The notes: a model not told the origin generated them from the letters alone. 22,467 nt of DNA from JAZLIT01 sp045617525 (GCA_045617525.1 JAZLIT010000254.1:1-22467); one strand, 5' to 3'. Numbered from the stretch's first letter, positions 14,113 through 21,979 are shown. Numbers and translations: made by a program.

Positions 14113-15126
14113 ATGGAAAATGTTACAGTATTAGGTGCAGGTTCATGGGGTACTGCACTTGCTGTTGTACTCGCTGAAAACGGACATAATACGCTATTAT
14201 GGACGCATCGTGAGGATCAGGCGCAGGAAATAAATAATGAGCATAAAAATGCGAAATATTTGCCGAAAACTGTGTTACCGGAATCTTTACGTGCGACTAG
14301 TGATATTGCACTTGCAGCGAATCATGGAGATACAATCGTTGTTGCAGTTCCAACAAAAGCAATTCGTGAAGTTTGCGGTAATTTAAATGAATTTTTACAG
14401 TCAGACAAGTTATTTGTCCATGTTTCAAAAGGCATTGAACCTGATTCTTTGTTGCGAATTTCTGAGTTAATCGAACATACAATTCACAAACATTTAGTGC
14501 GTGATTTAGTTGTTCTTTCTGGCCCAAGTCATGCGGAGGAAGTTGTTTTACAACATCCAACGACGGTAACAGCAGCTTGTGATAATATATCTGCAGCAGG
14601 AAAAGTGCAGGATTTATTTATGAATGGCTATTTCCGCGTTTACACGAATGATGATGTGATTGGCGTGGAAATTGGCGGAGCACTTAAAAATGTAATTGCC
14701 CTAGGCGCGGGTATTTCGGATGGTCTTCAATATGGTGATAATGCAAAAGCTGCATTAATTACACGAGGCCTTGCTGAAATTACGCGACTAGGTGTAAAAA
14801 TGGGTGGGAATCCATTTACATTCGCGGGCTTAACGGGCATGGGTGATTTAATCGTGACATGCACAAGTGTGCACTCTCGCAACTGGCGCGCAGGCAATCT
14901 ATTAGGGCAAGGTATGAAGCTTCCTGAAGTATTAGAGCAAATGGGAATGGTAGTAGAGGGTGTTCGCACCACGAAGGCCGCCTTCCAACTTGCGCAAAAA
15001 TATGATGTAGCAATGCCGATTACAATGAGTTTATACGAAATATTATTTGACGAAAAACCACCTAAGCAAGCGGTTGATGAGTTAATGATTCGTATGAAAA
15101 AGAATGAAATCGACGAATTAAGTTAA
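14113..15126 (+). CDS. gpsA: NAD(P)-dependent glycerol-3-phosphate dehydrogenase
   Basis: Reduces dihydroxyacetone phosphate to sn-glycerol-3-phosphate, the backbone for phospholipid synthesis, in the cytosol. It is 337 aa from ATG 14113. The Rossmann dinucleotide motif VTVLGAGSWGTALAVVLA is at the N-terminus. Family motifs VHVSKGIEPDS, LSGPSHAEEV, GGALKNVIALGAGISDGL (catalytic Lys) and GLTGMGDLIVTCTS are all present. The open frame extends back to a GTG at 14077 inside der. The inner ATG is preferred because GGAGGGG lies 8 bases upstream and the Rossmann strand then begins at residue 4, as in homologues. A very strong terminator follows. Confidence 0.95.
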   Translation: MENVTVLGAGSWGTALAVVLAENGHNTLLWTHREDQAQEINNEHKNAKYLPKTVLPESLRATSDIALAANHGDTIVVAVPTKAIREVCGNLNEFLQSDKLFVHVSKGIEPDSLLRISELIEHTIHKHLVRDLVVLSGPSHAEEVVLQHPTTVTAACDNISAAGKVQDLFMNGYFRVYTNDDVIGVEIGGALKNVIALGAGISDGLQYGDNAKAALITRGLAEITRLGVKMGGNPFTFAGLTGMGDLIVTCTSVHSRNWRAGNLLGQGMKLPEVLEQMGMVVEGVRTTKAAFQLAQKYDVAMPITMSLYEILFDEKPPKQAVDELMIRMKKNEIDELS

Positions 15127-15145
15127 AAATTTCATAAATTGTCAC

Positions 15146-15185
15146 ATAATAGGAAGTATCAGCCGATACTTCCTATTATTTTTTT
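15146..15185 (+). terminator. Terminator of der-gpsA
   Basis: Perfect 15-bp stem ATAATAGGAAGTATC/GATACTTCCTATTAT with an AGCC loop and a run of T. The strongest hairpin in the window. Confidence 0.9.
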
Positions 15186-15316
15186 GTTTAAAAGAGTATA
15201 ATTAAAGGCAGTTTGTAGTACTTACATAGAAAGGCGGTATATTTTTGAAAAATTTATTAACGCTATTAGATGTATCTACCTATACTTATTTAAGTACATC
15301 TAGGGGACCTTTAGCT

Positions 15317-15514
15317 ATGATGTCAGCATTAGATGTTATGTGGGTTTCATTTTACTCAATCGGCTTATTATTAGGGGCAATCTTAATTATTTCTGCCGTT
15401 CGCAAATGGATACATAATCCGATTTTAGCCTTTATTATAAAATTGATAGCCTATGCGATGTTTATGGTTGGTTCATTCTTAATGGTTCTTGTTATAGCAA
15501 CTTGGCCAAATTAA
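15317..15514 (+). CDS. yphE: YphE-like small membrane protein (DUF2768 type)
   Basis: Small protein of 65 aa with two membrane helices: SALDVMWVSFYSIGLLLGAI running into LIISAVRKW, and a second segment FIIKLIAYAMFMVGSFLMVLV. Position (gpsA, this, yphF, spoIVA), size and topology match B. subtilis YphE (about 67 aa), a protein of unknown function in a sporulation neighbourhood. Start choice: ATG 15317 has AGGGGA 9 bases upstream and gives the family size. A TTG at 15245 with AAAGGCGG upstream would add 24 residues (MKNLLTLLDVSTYTYLSTSR and on) that are not typical. yphF follows without a gap. The synteny call is fair; the function is not known. Confidence 0.7.
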   Translation: MMSALDVMWVSFYSIGLLLGAILIISAVRKWIHNPILAFIIKLIAYAMFMVGSFLMVLVIATWPN

Positions 15515-15532
15515 TTGATGGTGGTGTTTAAC

Positions 15533-16249
15533 TTGAAAAAGCATTTTATAACCTTTATCGTTTTGACGTTTACAGCAATTTTACTTTCAGGATGCATGTA
15601 TCCTGGTGATTTAAAAACAGAAAATCAAGTTCCAGCACAAGATCAAATAGATTCTGTTCAGCGTGCAATTACGCAGTTCCAAGAAGATACGGGTGTACTA
15701 CCAATTAAAAACCGTGATCAAGATACGGATCTATTTATTAAGTATTTAATTGATTTTGAGAAACTAGTACCAAAATATTTAGCATCTGCACCAGCGAATT
15801 CGTATGAAAAAGGTGGTATATTTCAATATATAATTTGGAATCCGGAAAATAAGCCGACTGTAAAATTAGTTGATTTACGCGTGCCGGAACGTATTCGTGA
15901 TGTAAATCTTCGCCAAATGACAATGGAGTATCCTCAGTACAAGGACCGAGTATCAGACTTTGTGTATACGATTAACTTTAAAAACCTTGGTTTTGAAAAT
16001 GAAATAACAGTAGCAAGTCCCTATTCAAACACGCAACTGCCACTTGTTTTGTCAACGGAGGGGGATATGTATGTGGATTATTCAATTGATTTAAATTTAT
16101 TTCTTCAAGAGCATAATTTAACGCCTAAACCTGGGGAAGATATTCGCTTTTTACTAGCGGAATATTATCCGGTTGTTCCAGCCTATTCTTTACCATACAC
16201 AGTGGATGATGAAAATGAACCGATATTTATGTATAATCCGCTTGAATAA
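15533..16249 (+). CDS. yphF: YphF-like lipoprotein
   Basis: Predicted lipid-anchored protein of about 238 aa. It has a type II signal peptide, MKKHFITFIVLTFTAILLSG, with the lipid-modified Cys at residue 21 (lipobox LLSGC). The mature part includes RAITQFQEDTGVLPIKNRD, which resembles the segment in which secreted proteins carry a short peptide and then a globular domain, but I see no known domain. The start is taken as TTG 15533, with GGTGGTG 6 bases upstream and a standard signal. Upstream in-frame starts at 15515 and 15518 would add six residues and give the B. subtilis length of 244. It follows yphE at once and ends at a strong terminator directly before the spoIVA promoter. Function unknown. 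Confidence 0.8.
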   Translation: MKKHFITFIVLTFTAILLSGCMYPGDLKTENQVPAQDQIDSVQRAITQFQEDTGVLPIKNRDQDTDLFIKYLIDFEKLVPKYLASAPANSYEKGGIFQYIIWNPENKPTVKLVDLRVPERIRDVNLRQMTMEYPQYKDRVSDFVYTINFKNLGFENEITVASPYSNTQLPLVLSTEGDMYVDYSIDLNLFLQEHNLTPKPGEDIRFLLAEYYPVVPAYSLPYTVDDENEPIFMYNPLE

Positions 16250-16255
16250 AAAATT

Positions 16256-16291
16256 CCACCGCATAAGTATTTTTCTTATGTGGTGGTTTTT
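16256..16291 (+). terminator. Terminator of yphE-yphF
   Basis: 12-bp stem CCACCGCATAAG/CTTATGTGGTGG (one G-T pair), 7-base loop, then TTTTT. Its T-run runs into the spoIVA promoter. Confidence 0.85.
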
Positions 16292-16319
16292 CATATTTAC
16301 TGCCTTTATTTCATACAGT
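16291..16319 (+). promoter_or_regulatory. Sigma-E (mother-cell) promoter of spoIVA
   Basis: -35 TCATATT (16291-16297), 14 bases, -10 CATACAGT (16312-16319): a near-perfect match to the B. subtilis sigma-E consensus, including CATACAnT. spoIVA is a known sigma-E gene. Transcription would begin near 16325, 21 bases before the ATG. Confidence 0.85.
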
Positions 16320-16345
16320 GAAAGAAGTGAAGGGGGACTGCTGTA

Positions 16346-17824
16346 ATGCGTGAACACGTTTTAGAGGAGTTAGTAAAACGAACGAATGGAGACGTCTATA
16401 TAGGCGTTGTAGGGCCTGTACGCGTTGGGAAATCGGTATTAGTGAAGAAATTGATGGAAATGATCGTTCTGCCACACATTACAGATGCTGATGTGCGAAT
16501 GAAAACGATTGATGAGTTGCCGCAAAGTTCTCCGGGACCGGTTATTATGACATCGGAACCGAAATTTGTGCCAGCGCAAGCTACGCCGGTGAAAACGGAG
16601 CAGTTGGATGTTCCATTTCGAATTCGTTTTGCAGATTGTGTAGGCTATGTTATTGACGGGGCAAAGGGTTATGAACATGATGGTGGACCAAAACTTGTGC
16701 ATACACCTTGGCATCATGACCCAATTCCATTCAGAGATGCTGCGAAAATTGGGACAGATAAAGTAATACGCGATCATGCCAATATCGGCATTGTTGTTAC
16801 GACGGATGGAACGGTCAATGGCTTTTCGCGATCTGCGGTACAGCAAGTTGAAGCAGAGATTGTTGCAGAGCTACAGGGTATTGGAAAACCATTCATTATT
16901 GTACTAAATAGTATGACACCGGGGCACGGAGGCACAATTCAATTGCGTAATGAATTAGTCGAAAAATACGAGGTTCCTGTTTTGGCGATGAATGTCGATA
17001 AATTGACGCTCTCAGAAGTGGATCAAATCTTAACTGAGGCGCTTTTAGAGTTTCCGATTCATCAAGTTATACTGAATAAGCCAGATTGGGTCGATATATT
17101 AGATGCTAATTATCCGATTAATAGCGAATTGCAGATGCTTTGGGATGAAATTGAAATCGAGAAATATCGAGTGCGTGACGTCGAACAGATTGCAACGATG
17201 TTTCTAGAATTATCGTTTATCACGAAGAGTGAGCTTTATGAAGTGGATGCTGGAACAGGTAGTGCGACAATTCAAATACAATACACGAACGAATCCTATA
17301 AGATGGCGTGTGAAAAATTAAGTGAAACAGCCCTCGAGACAAAGCGTGACTGGCTACTCTTTGTGAAAGACGCAGCAGAGGCTAAAAAAACACAGGAACG
17401 CTTTAAAGAGGCAATTGGAGAGGCTGAGAGCGAAGGATACGGGATTGCCATTCCTACAGTGCATCAATTTGAGCCAGAACAGCCGGAGCTTGTGAAGCAA
17501 AATAATTTCTTTGGGGTTCGAATGAAAACAGTTGCTCCATCCTATCATATTATTCGTGTTGATTTGGAGGCTGAATTTGCCCCATTAATCGGCTCAGAAT
17601 TCCACAGTCAGCAATTATTGAATGAACTTCAGAAAGCCTTTGATACTGATCGAGAAAAACTATGGCAAACGTCTCTTTTTGGAACACCATTGTATGAAGT
17701 TTTAAAAGAAAGTATGAAATTTAAGATGAACGCTGTGCCCGAAACGGCTAAAAAAAGGATGCGTCAAACAATAGAGAGAATGGTAAATGAAGGTGACCGA
17801 GGTTTAATTACCTTTATAATTTAG
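16346..17824 (+). CDS. spoIVA: Stage IV sporulation ATPase SpoIVA
   Basis: Morphogenetic ATPase that polymerises on the forespore outer membrane to form the basement layer of the spore coat; it is recruited by SpoVM and is also needed for cortex formation. Its 492 aa equals the B. subtilis length. A Walker A motif is at residues 23-30 (GPVRVGKS), and the Walker-B-like segment is IRFADCVGY, followed by GAKGYEHDGGPKLVHTPW and IGIVVTTDGTVNGFSRS. The long middle and C-terminal parts (FGVRMKTVAPSYHIIRVD, EFAPLIGSE, ending EGDRGLITFII) keep the family's conserved C-terminus used for membrane localisation. AAGGGGG lies 9 bases upstream. Expressed alone from a sigma-E promoter and closed by a terminator. 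Confidence 0.97.
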   Translation: MREHVLEELVKRTNGDVYIGVVGPVRVGKSVLVKKLMEMIVLPHITDADVRMKTIDELPQSSPGPVIMTSEPKFVPAQATPVKTEQLDVPFRIRFADCVGYVIDGAKGYEHDGGPKLVHTPWHHDPIPFRDAAKIGTDKVIRDHANIGIVVTTDGTVNGFSRSAVQQVEAEIVAELQGIGKPFIIVLNSMTPGHGGTIQLRNELVEKYEVPVLAMNVDKLTLSEVDQILTEALLEFPIHQVILNKPDWVDILDANYPINSELQMLWDEIEIEKYRVRDVEQIATMFLELSFITKSELYEVDAGTGSATIQIQYTNESYKMACEKLSETALETKRDWLLFVKDAAEAKKTQERFKEAIGEAESEGYGIAIPTVHQFEPEQPELVKQNNFFGVRMKTVAPSYHIIRVDLEAEFAPLIGSEFHSQQLLNELQKAFDTDREKLWQTSLFGTPLYEVLKESMKFKMNAVPETAKKRMRQTIERMVNEGDRGLITFII

Positions 17825-17846
17825 TAATAAAAATAAGAAAAAATTA

Positions 17847-17893
17847 ACAGGACATCCTATTTTATAGGGAAAATGTCCTGTATTTTGTGTTTT
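17847..17893 (+). terminator. Terminator of spoIVA
   Basis: Stem ACAGGACAT/ATGTCCTGT, inner CCTAT/ATAGG with TTT loop and a GAAA bulge, then an interrupted T-tract (ATTTTGTGTTTTC). Confidence 0.75.
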
Positions 17894-17910
17894 CTTTACG
17901 ATTTTGAAAC

Positions 17911-17940
17911 AAATACTGTAAAAACATAACGAAATACTGT
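17911..17940. repeat. 9-bp direct repeat upstream of hbs
   Basis: AAATACTGT at 17911-17919 and 17932-17940, start-to-start 21 bp, on one face of the helix. Just downstream, TTGCGT (17940-17945), 17 bases, TAATCT could be a weak hbs promoter, so the repeat would sit in the activator or UP region. Function unknown. Confidence 0.4.
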
Positions 17941-18014
17941 TGCGTAGCGATTTTCCTTGTGTTAATCTTTTTACAGGATAACGGATCTAGTCCCTTTGAG
18001 AGGAGGTGAATAGT

Positions 18015-18287
18015 GTGAATAAAACAGAATTAGTAAACTCGGTTGCTGAAGCTGCAGGTCTTTCTAAGAAGGACGCGTCTAAAGCAGTTGAATCTGTATT
18101 TGATACAATTCAAGATGCTCTTGCAAAGGGTGATAAAGTACAATTAATCGGTTTTGGTAACTTCGAAGTACGTGAACGTGCGGCCCGCAAAGGACGTAAC
18201 CCACAAACTGGTATGGAAATCGAAATTGCTGCTAGCAAAGTACCTGCATTTAAACCAGGTAAAGCGCTTAAGGACGCGGTTAAATAA
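18015..18287 (+). CDS. hbs: DNA-binding protein HU
   Basis: Histone-like nucleoid protein that bends DNA as a homodimer. The product is 90 aa from GTG 18015 (MNKTELVNSVAEAAGLSKKD...), the classic Bacillus HU start. The HU signature is present (residues 46-65 region, GFGNFEVRERAARKGRNP), and the DNA-contacting arm continues to NPQTGMEIEI and VPAFKPGKALKDAVK. The open frame also reads from a GTG at 18006, but that codon lies inside the ribosome site AGGAGGTGA (18001-18009), so the second GTG is chosen. The very strong ribosome site fits an abundant protein. It lies between spoIVA and folE as in B. subtilis. Confidence 0.96.
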   Translation: MNKTELVNSVAEAAGLSKKDASKAVESVFDTIQDALAKGDKVQLIGFGNFEVRERAARKGRNPQTGMEIEIAASKVPAFKPGKALKDAVK

Positions 18288-18308
18288 TCCGTCTAAGCAG
18301 TTACATAA

Positions 18309-18348
18309 GAATGGCCTTCAGCATTTGCTGAGGGTCGTTCTTTTTTTT
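18309..18348 (+). terminator. Terminator of hbs
   Basis: 14-bp stem GAATGGCCTTCAGC/GCTGAGGGTCGTTC (three G-T pairs), ATTT loop, then nine T. Confidence 0.85.
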
Positions 18349-18453
18349 GTCTAGAAAAGCGGGAGTTTTCGTCAATTCTCTACATTTGATATGTAGTAAA
18401 ATGGCGTATTTTCTTTAATTATGTATAAATTACTGAAAGAACAGAATACGTTT

Positions 18454-18482
18454 TTGAACTTATTGAACGGATATGCTACGAT
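18454..18482 (+). promoter_or_regulatory. Promoter of folE
   Basis: TTGAAC, 17 bases, TACGAT (18477-18482), with TATGC directly before the -10 (TRTGn). The spacing and the extension make this a good sigma-A candidate. Confidence 0.6.
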
Positions 18483-18528
18483 GCATAAAGAATAGGATTG
18501 CATTGTTTGAAGTACCAAGGAGGACGTA

Positions 18529-19104
18529 ATGTTCATGACAAACGTAGACTTAAAGAAAATAGAAGAAGCAGTAAAAATGATTTTAGAAGCTGTTGGCGAA
18601 GATGTTGAACGCGAAGGCTTATTAGATACACCAAAGCGAGTTTCAAAAATGTATGCAGAAATGTTTAGTGGACTGAACGAGGATCCGCGCGAATTTTTTA
18701 GTACTGTATTCCATGAAGATCACGAGGAGTTTGTGTTAGTGAAAGATATTCCTTTCCACTCAATGTGTGAACATCATCTAGTTCCGTTTTACGGGAAGGC
18801 GCATATTGCCTATATTCCAAAAGACGGAAAGGTAGCTGGTTTAAGTAAATTAGGGCGCTGCGTTGAATCGGTAGCACGTCGACCACAGCTGCAGGAACGT
18901 ATTACGTCAACGGTAGCGGATACAATCATGGAAATGTTAGCTCCTCAAGGTGTTTATGTTGTGATTGAGGCAGAACATATGTGTATGACAATGCGCGGAT
19001 TAAAAAAATTAGGTGCAAAAACAATTACTTCAGTTGCACGTGGCGTTTATGAAACAGATGACACGAAGCGTAGAGAAATCATTAGCTTTATTCAAATGAC
19101 TTAA
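18529..19104 (+). CDS. folE: GTP cyclohydrolase I
   Basis: Converts GTP to 7,8-dihydroneopterin triphosphate, the first step of folate synthesis; called mtrA in B. subtilis, where it sits before mtrB as here. The 191-aa product is a cytosolic homodecameric enzyme. Zinc ligands are visible in FHSMCEHHLVPFYGKAH (Cys80, His83) and EAEHMCMTMRG (Cys152). Substrate-binding segments are GLLDTPKRV, LSKLGRCVE and RPQLQERIT. The start ATG 18529 follows AAGGAGG by 5 bases. ATG 18535 (11 bases) is possible and would only remove MF. It has its own promoter. No hairpin terminator is clear after it, and mtrB follows after 114 bp with a separate promoter. Confidence 0.96.
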   Translation: MFMTNVDLKKIEEAVKMILEAVGEDVEREGLLDTPKRVSKMYAEMFSGLNEDPREFFSTVFHEDHEEFVLVKDIPFHSMCEHHLVPFYGKAHIAYIPKDGKVAGLSKLGRCVESVARRPQLQERITSTVADTIMEMLAPQGVYVVIEAEHMCMTMRGLKKLGAKTITSVARGVYETDDTKRREIISFIQMT

Positions 19105-19153
19105 GCTTAAGTTAATTTAAACAAATATATTTTTGGGCAGTTTGTTCGTTTTC

Positions 19154-19183
19154 TTTAGAAATGAAAGTCCATTATGATATGAT
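19154..19183 (+). promoter_or_regulatory. Extended -10 promoter of mtrB
   Basis: TTTAGA (4/6), 18 bases, TATGAT (19178-19183), with TTATGA directly upstream (TRTGn extension). It would give mtrB transcription independent of folE. Confidence 0.5.
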
Positions 19184-19218
19184 AGATGAAGAAAATATGG
19201 GATTAGGAGAATCGGACA

Positions 19219-19452
19219 ATGACACAACCGGACTATATTGTTATCGAGGCACAAGAGGATGGAGTACATGTTATTGGTTTAACGCGAGGAACAGATACGA
19301 AATTCCATCATTCTGAAAAACTAGATGCGGGTGAAATTATGATTGCTCAATTTACGGAGCATACTTCTGCAATGAAAATCCGTGGAAAAGCGCAAATCCA
19401 TACTGCGCACGGAGTAATCGAAGCAGGAAGTAAAAATAATTCATCGAAATAA
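19219..19452 (+). CDS. mtrB: TRAP, trp RNA-binding attenuation protein
   Basis: An 11-subunit ring protein that, with bound tryptophan, wraps GAG/UAG-repeat RNA and attenuates the trp operon. At 77 aa it is close to the 75 of B. subtilis. The family core is nearly unchanged (VIGLTRGTDTKFHHSEKLD, IAQFTEHTSAMKIRGKAQI). The three RNA-contact residues of TRAP align as Lys34 (EKL), Lys53 and Arg55 (MKIRG), and the tryptophan-binding Thr/Gly segment RGTDT is intact, so it should be functional. The ribosome site is TAGGAG about 9 bases upstream. The short C-terminal tail (EAGSKNNSSK) is less conserved. The target operon and any anti-TRAP gene are not in the window. Confidence 0.95.
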   Translation: MTQPDYIVIEAQEDGVHVIGLTRGTDTKFHHSEKLDAGEIMIAQFTEHTSAMKIRGKAQIHTAHGVIEAGSKNNSSK

Positions 19453-19472
19453 CATATTTGAAAAATTGACTA

Positions 19473-19481
19473 TGCTATACT
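19473..19481 (+). promoter_or_regulatory. Extended -10 promoter of hepS-menG-hepT
   Basis: TATGC then TATACT (19476-19481), the same 11-mer as before cmk. There is no good -35 at normal spacing. The TTGACT at 19466 is too close to pair with it. Confidence 0.5.
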
Positions 19482-19522
19482 TATAAAAGTGTATTGTCAG
19501 TATGATGAATGGAGTAATATAT

Positions 19523-20251
19523 ATGAATGCAACACAAATAATTAAGGCAATAAATGAGTTAAAAAATAATATATACAGCGAAATTCATCATCGAATTTTA
19601 TTAAAGTATACGGGACAACCTGAAATTAATGATCCCCAACTATTTTTTATTTTGTTGCCCTTTTTTAATGGTTCCCAAATAGATGATGCGGCGAAGATTG
19701 GTGCAACTACGGTTGGAATTGTTCACGCATCATTAGCTGAGCATGAAAAAGTTAAAGAACAAGAAGCTACGGAGAAGGAGCAACAATTAACGGTTCTTTC
19801 TGGTGACTATTATAGTGGACGATACTATGAATTATTGGCGCATTCGGGCAATATCCCTTTAATTCGCCATCTTTCGACAGGCATTGTGAATCGTTGTGAA
19901 CAGCAAATTAAAGTTTACGAACCAAATTCACTTACGCTAAAAGAATGGATGCATTATTTAACGGTTATTGAAAGTGAGTTAATTGTTCAGTTTTACAAAA
20001 CAATTAATGCAGAGCAATATCGTGCGATAACGATGGATGCATTAACAATTTTACGCATGAAAAAAGAGAGTTTACATATGCAGCAACAGAAGTCTTCGCT
20101 TTTTCTGGAGCGCATGTTTGAAACGGGTATTGAGGCTACTGAACTTCAACAGCAAATTGAGCTACGCAAACAAAGCTTACGACAACATTTAAATGACATT
20201 TCATTAAACGAAGCGTCAATGCAATATATTGAACAATATTGCTTGTCATAA
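19523..20251 (+). CDS. hepS: Heptaprenyl diphosphate synthase component I
   Basis: Small subunit of the two-part heptaprenyl diphosphate synthase; with HepT it makes the C35 side chain of menaquinone-7. It is 242 aa from ATG 19523, chosen because GGAG lies 8 bases upstream. The frame also opens at 19502 with no ribosome site. The family marker LSGDYYSGRYYELLA is at about residues 93-107, followed by a helix with AHSGNIPLIRHLS. Like other component I proteins it lacks the DDxxD catalytic motifs, which are on HepT. It is weakly conserved elsewhere, as usual for this subunit. It is first in the cluster hepS-menG-hepT, with 23 and 18 bp gaps to the next genes, so it is surely co-transcribed. Confidence 0.9.
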   Translation: MNATQIIKAINELKNNIYSEIHHRILLKYTGQPEINDPQLFFILLPFFNGSQIDDAAKIGATTVGIVHASLAEHEKVKEQEATEKEQQLTVLSGDYYSGRYYELLAHSGNIPLIRHLSTGIVNRCEQQIKVYEPNSLTLKEWMHYLTVIESELIVQFYKTINAEQYRAITMDALTILRMKKESLHMQQQKSSLFLERMFETGIEATELQQQIELRKQSLRQHLNDISLNEASMQYIEQYCLS

Positions 20252-20274
20252 GGCAGGAAAGGTTTTGAAAGAAT

Positions 20275-20979
20275 ATGACAAAGTCAAAAGAAGAACATGT
20301 ACATGAGGTTTTTGAGAGTATTTCAGAAAGCTACGACAAAATGAATTCTGTAATCAGCTTCCAAATGCATGTAAAATGGCGCAAAGATACGATGAAACGT
20401 ATGAATGTGCAACCTGGCGCAAAATGCCTTGATGTTTGCTGTGGTACAGCTGATTGGACAATTGCTCTTGCTAAAGCAGCAGGAGAAACAGGTGTTGTTA
20501 AAGGGCTAGACTTCAGTAAAAACATGTTGAAGGTCGGTGAGGAGAAGATTAAACCTTACCCGCAAATCGAATTATTACATGGGAATGCGATGGAATTACC
20601 GTTTGAGGATAATACATTTGACTTTGTGACGATTGGATTTGGCCTACGTAATGTACCTGATTATATGCAGGTTTTGAGTGAGCTTAACCGTGTGCTAAAA
20701 CCAGGTGGAATGGCTGTATGTCTAGAAACTTCTCAATCAGAAATTCCGGGCTACCGTCAATTATTCCGTTTTTACTTCAAATACGTTATGCCGATTTTCG
20801 GTAAATTGTTTGCGAAGAGTTATAAAGAATATTCATGGCTTCAAGAGTCTGCAAATGATTTCCCAGGTATGAAGAAGCTTGCTTCGATGTTTGAAGAGGT
20901 TGGCTTTGAAAAAGTGAAGTATAAAGGGTATAGTGGCGGTGCAGCTGCTATGCATTTAGGATATAAAAAAGAACTTTAG
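20275..20979 (+). CDS. menG: Demethylmenaquinone methyltransferase
   Basis: SAM-dependent C-methylation of demethylmenaquinone, the last step of menaquinone synthesis (also named ubiE, or menH in older Bacillus maps). The 234-aa product has the methyltransferase motif I CLDVCCGTADWTIALAKAA, motif II/III region ELLHGNAMELPFEDNTFDFV and UbiE signatures YDKMNSVISF near the N-terminus and ESANDFPGMKKLASMFEEVGF near the end. The ribosome site AGGAAAGG lies about 12 bases before the ATG, longer than usual, and another TTG upstream is out of frame. It sits between the two heptaprenyl synthase subunits, linking side-chain and ring-modifying steps in one operon. Confidence 0.96.
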   Translation: MTKSKEEHVHEVFESISESYDKMNSVISFQMHVKWRKDTMKRMNVQPGAKCLDVCCGTADWTIALAKAAGETGVVKGLDFSKNMLKVGEEKIKPYPQIELLHGNAMELPFEDNTFDFVTIGFGLRNVPDYMQVLSELNRVLKPGGMAVCLETSQSEIPGYRQLFRFYFKYVMPIFGKLFAKSYKEYSWLQESANDFPGMKKLASMFEEVGFEKVKYKGYSGGAAAMHLGYKKEL

Positions 20980-20997
20980 TGGGAGTAGGTTTCGCGC

Positions 20998-21972
20998 ATG
21001 GAAAAGATGAAGTTAAAATACCTCTATGCTGATTTGAAATCAGATTTAGATATCATCGAAAAAGAATTAGAACTAGCGGTGAATTCCTCTTCTCATTTAT
21101 TAAATGATGCTTCGTTACATTTATTGCAGGCGGGTGGAAAACGCATCCGTCCTGTATTTGTGTTGCTTGGCGCAAAATTTGGGCACTTTAGTATCGAGCA
21201 AATGAAAAAAATAGCCGTACCGTTAGAATTAATACATATGGCATCGCTTGTTCATGATGATGTAATCGATAATTCAGACATGCGTCGTGGGCGTAAGACC
21301 GTAAAGGCTGAATGGAATAATCGTGTTGCTATGTATGCGGGTGATTTTATTTTTGCACGTGCTTTACAGGCTGTTACAGAAATTGAAAATCCACGTGCCC
21401 ATCAAATTCTTGCACGTACAATGGTTGAAATTTGCAATGGTGAAGTTATTCAAATTGAAGATAAGTTTCGTTTAAATCAAACAATTAAAGACTATTTCCG
21501 TCGAATAAAGCGAAAAACTGCATTATTAATCGAGTCTAGCTGTGAGCTTGGCGCTGTAGTGAGTGGCGCAAGTGAATCGGATATACTGCATCTTCGCCGT
21601 TATGGCTATTATGTTGGGATGAGCTTTCAAATTGTCGATGATATTTTAGACTTTACTGCTACAGATAAAGAGCTAGGTAAACCAGCTGGCAGTGACTTTA
21701 TGCAAGGGAATATGACGCTTCCGATTTTATTGATGAAGGACGATGCATCAATCCGCCCTTATATTGAAAAAGTGATGAACGATGAATTATCAGAGGCTGA
21801 TCGTAAAAAAATGCTTCAAATCGTCCGTAAGTCAGATGCGCTTTCAGAAGCAGCCAAAATTAGTAATCAATACTTAAAAAAAGCGCTAAAAGAAGTGGAA
21901 GCATTGTCGGATAATCCGATGAAAAAGAAATTAAGGGATTTGGCATTATTTATGGGTAAACGTAAATATTAG
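20998..21972 (+). CDS. hepT: Heptaprenyl diphosphate synthase component II
   Basis: Catalytic subunit of heptaprenyl diphosphate synthase, which extends farnesyl diphosphate with isopentenyl diphosphate for menaquinone. The 324-aa trans-polyprenyl synthase has a first aspartate-rich motif DDVID at residues 87-91 (LVHDDVIDNSDMRRGR) and a second, DDILD, at 214-218 (FQIVDDILDFTATDKELGKP). GGKRIRP near residue 46 binds the diphosphate. It needs HepS for chain-length activity. The ribosome site GGGAGTAGG lies 8 bases upstream. The last gene of the cluster; ndk follows 88 bp later. No strong terminator is seen between them. Confidence 0.95.
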   Translation: MEKMKLKYLYADLKSDLDIIEKELELAVNSSSHLLNDASLHLLQAGGKRIRPVFVLLGAKFGHFSIEQMKKIAVPLELIHMASLVHDDVIDNSDMRRGRKTVKAEWNNRVAMYAGDFIFARALQAVTEIENPRAHQILARTMVEICNGEVIQIEDKFRLNQTIKDYFRRIKRKTALLIESSCELGAVVSGASESDILHLRRYGYYVGMSFQIVDDILDFTATDKELGKPAGSDFMQGNMTLPILLMKDDASIRPYIEKVMNDELSEADRKKMLQIVRKSDALSEAAKISNQYLKKALKEVEALSDNPMKKKLRDLALFMGKRKY

Positions 21973-21979
21973 CTAAGTG

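Noticed and set aside
19178..19218. TRAP-binding GAG/UAG repeat in the mtrB leader
   Set aside because: Only scattered triplets with irregular spacing; TRAP sites need many repeats with 2-3-base spacers.
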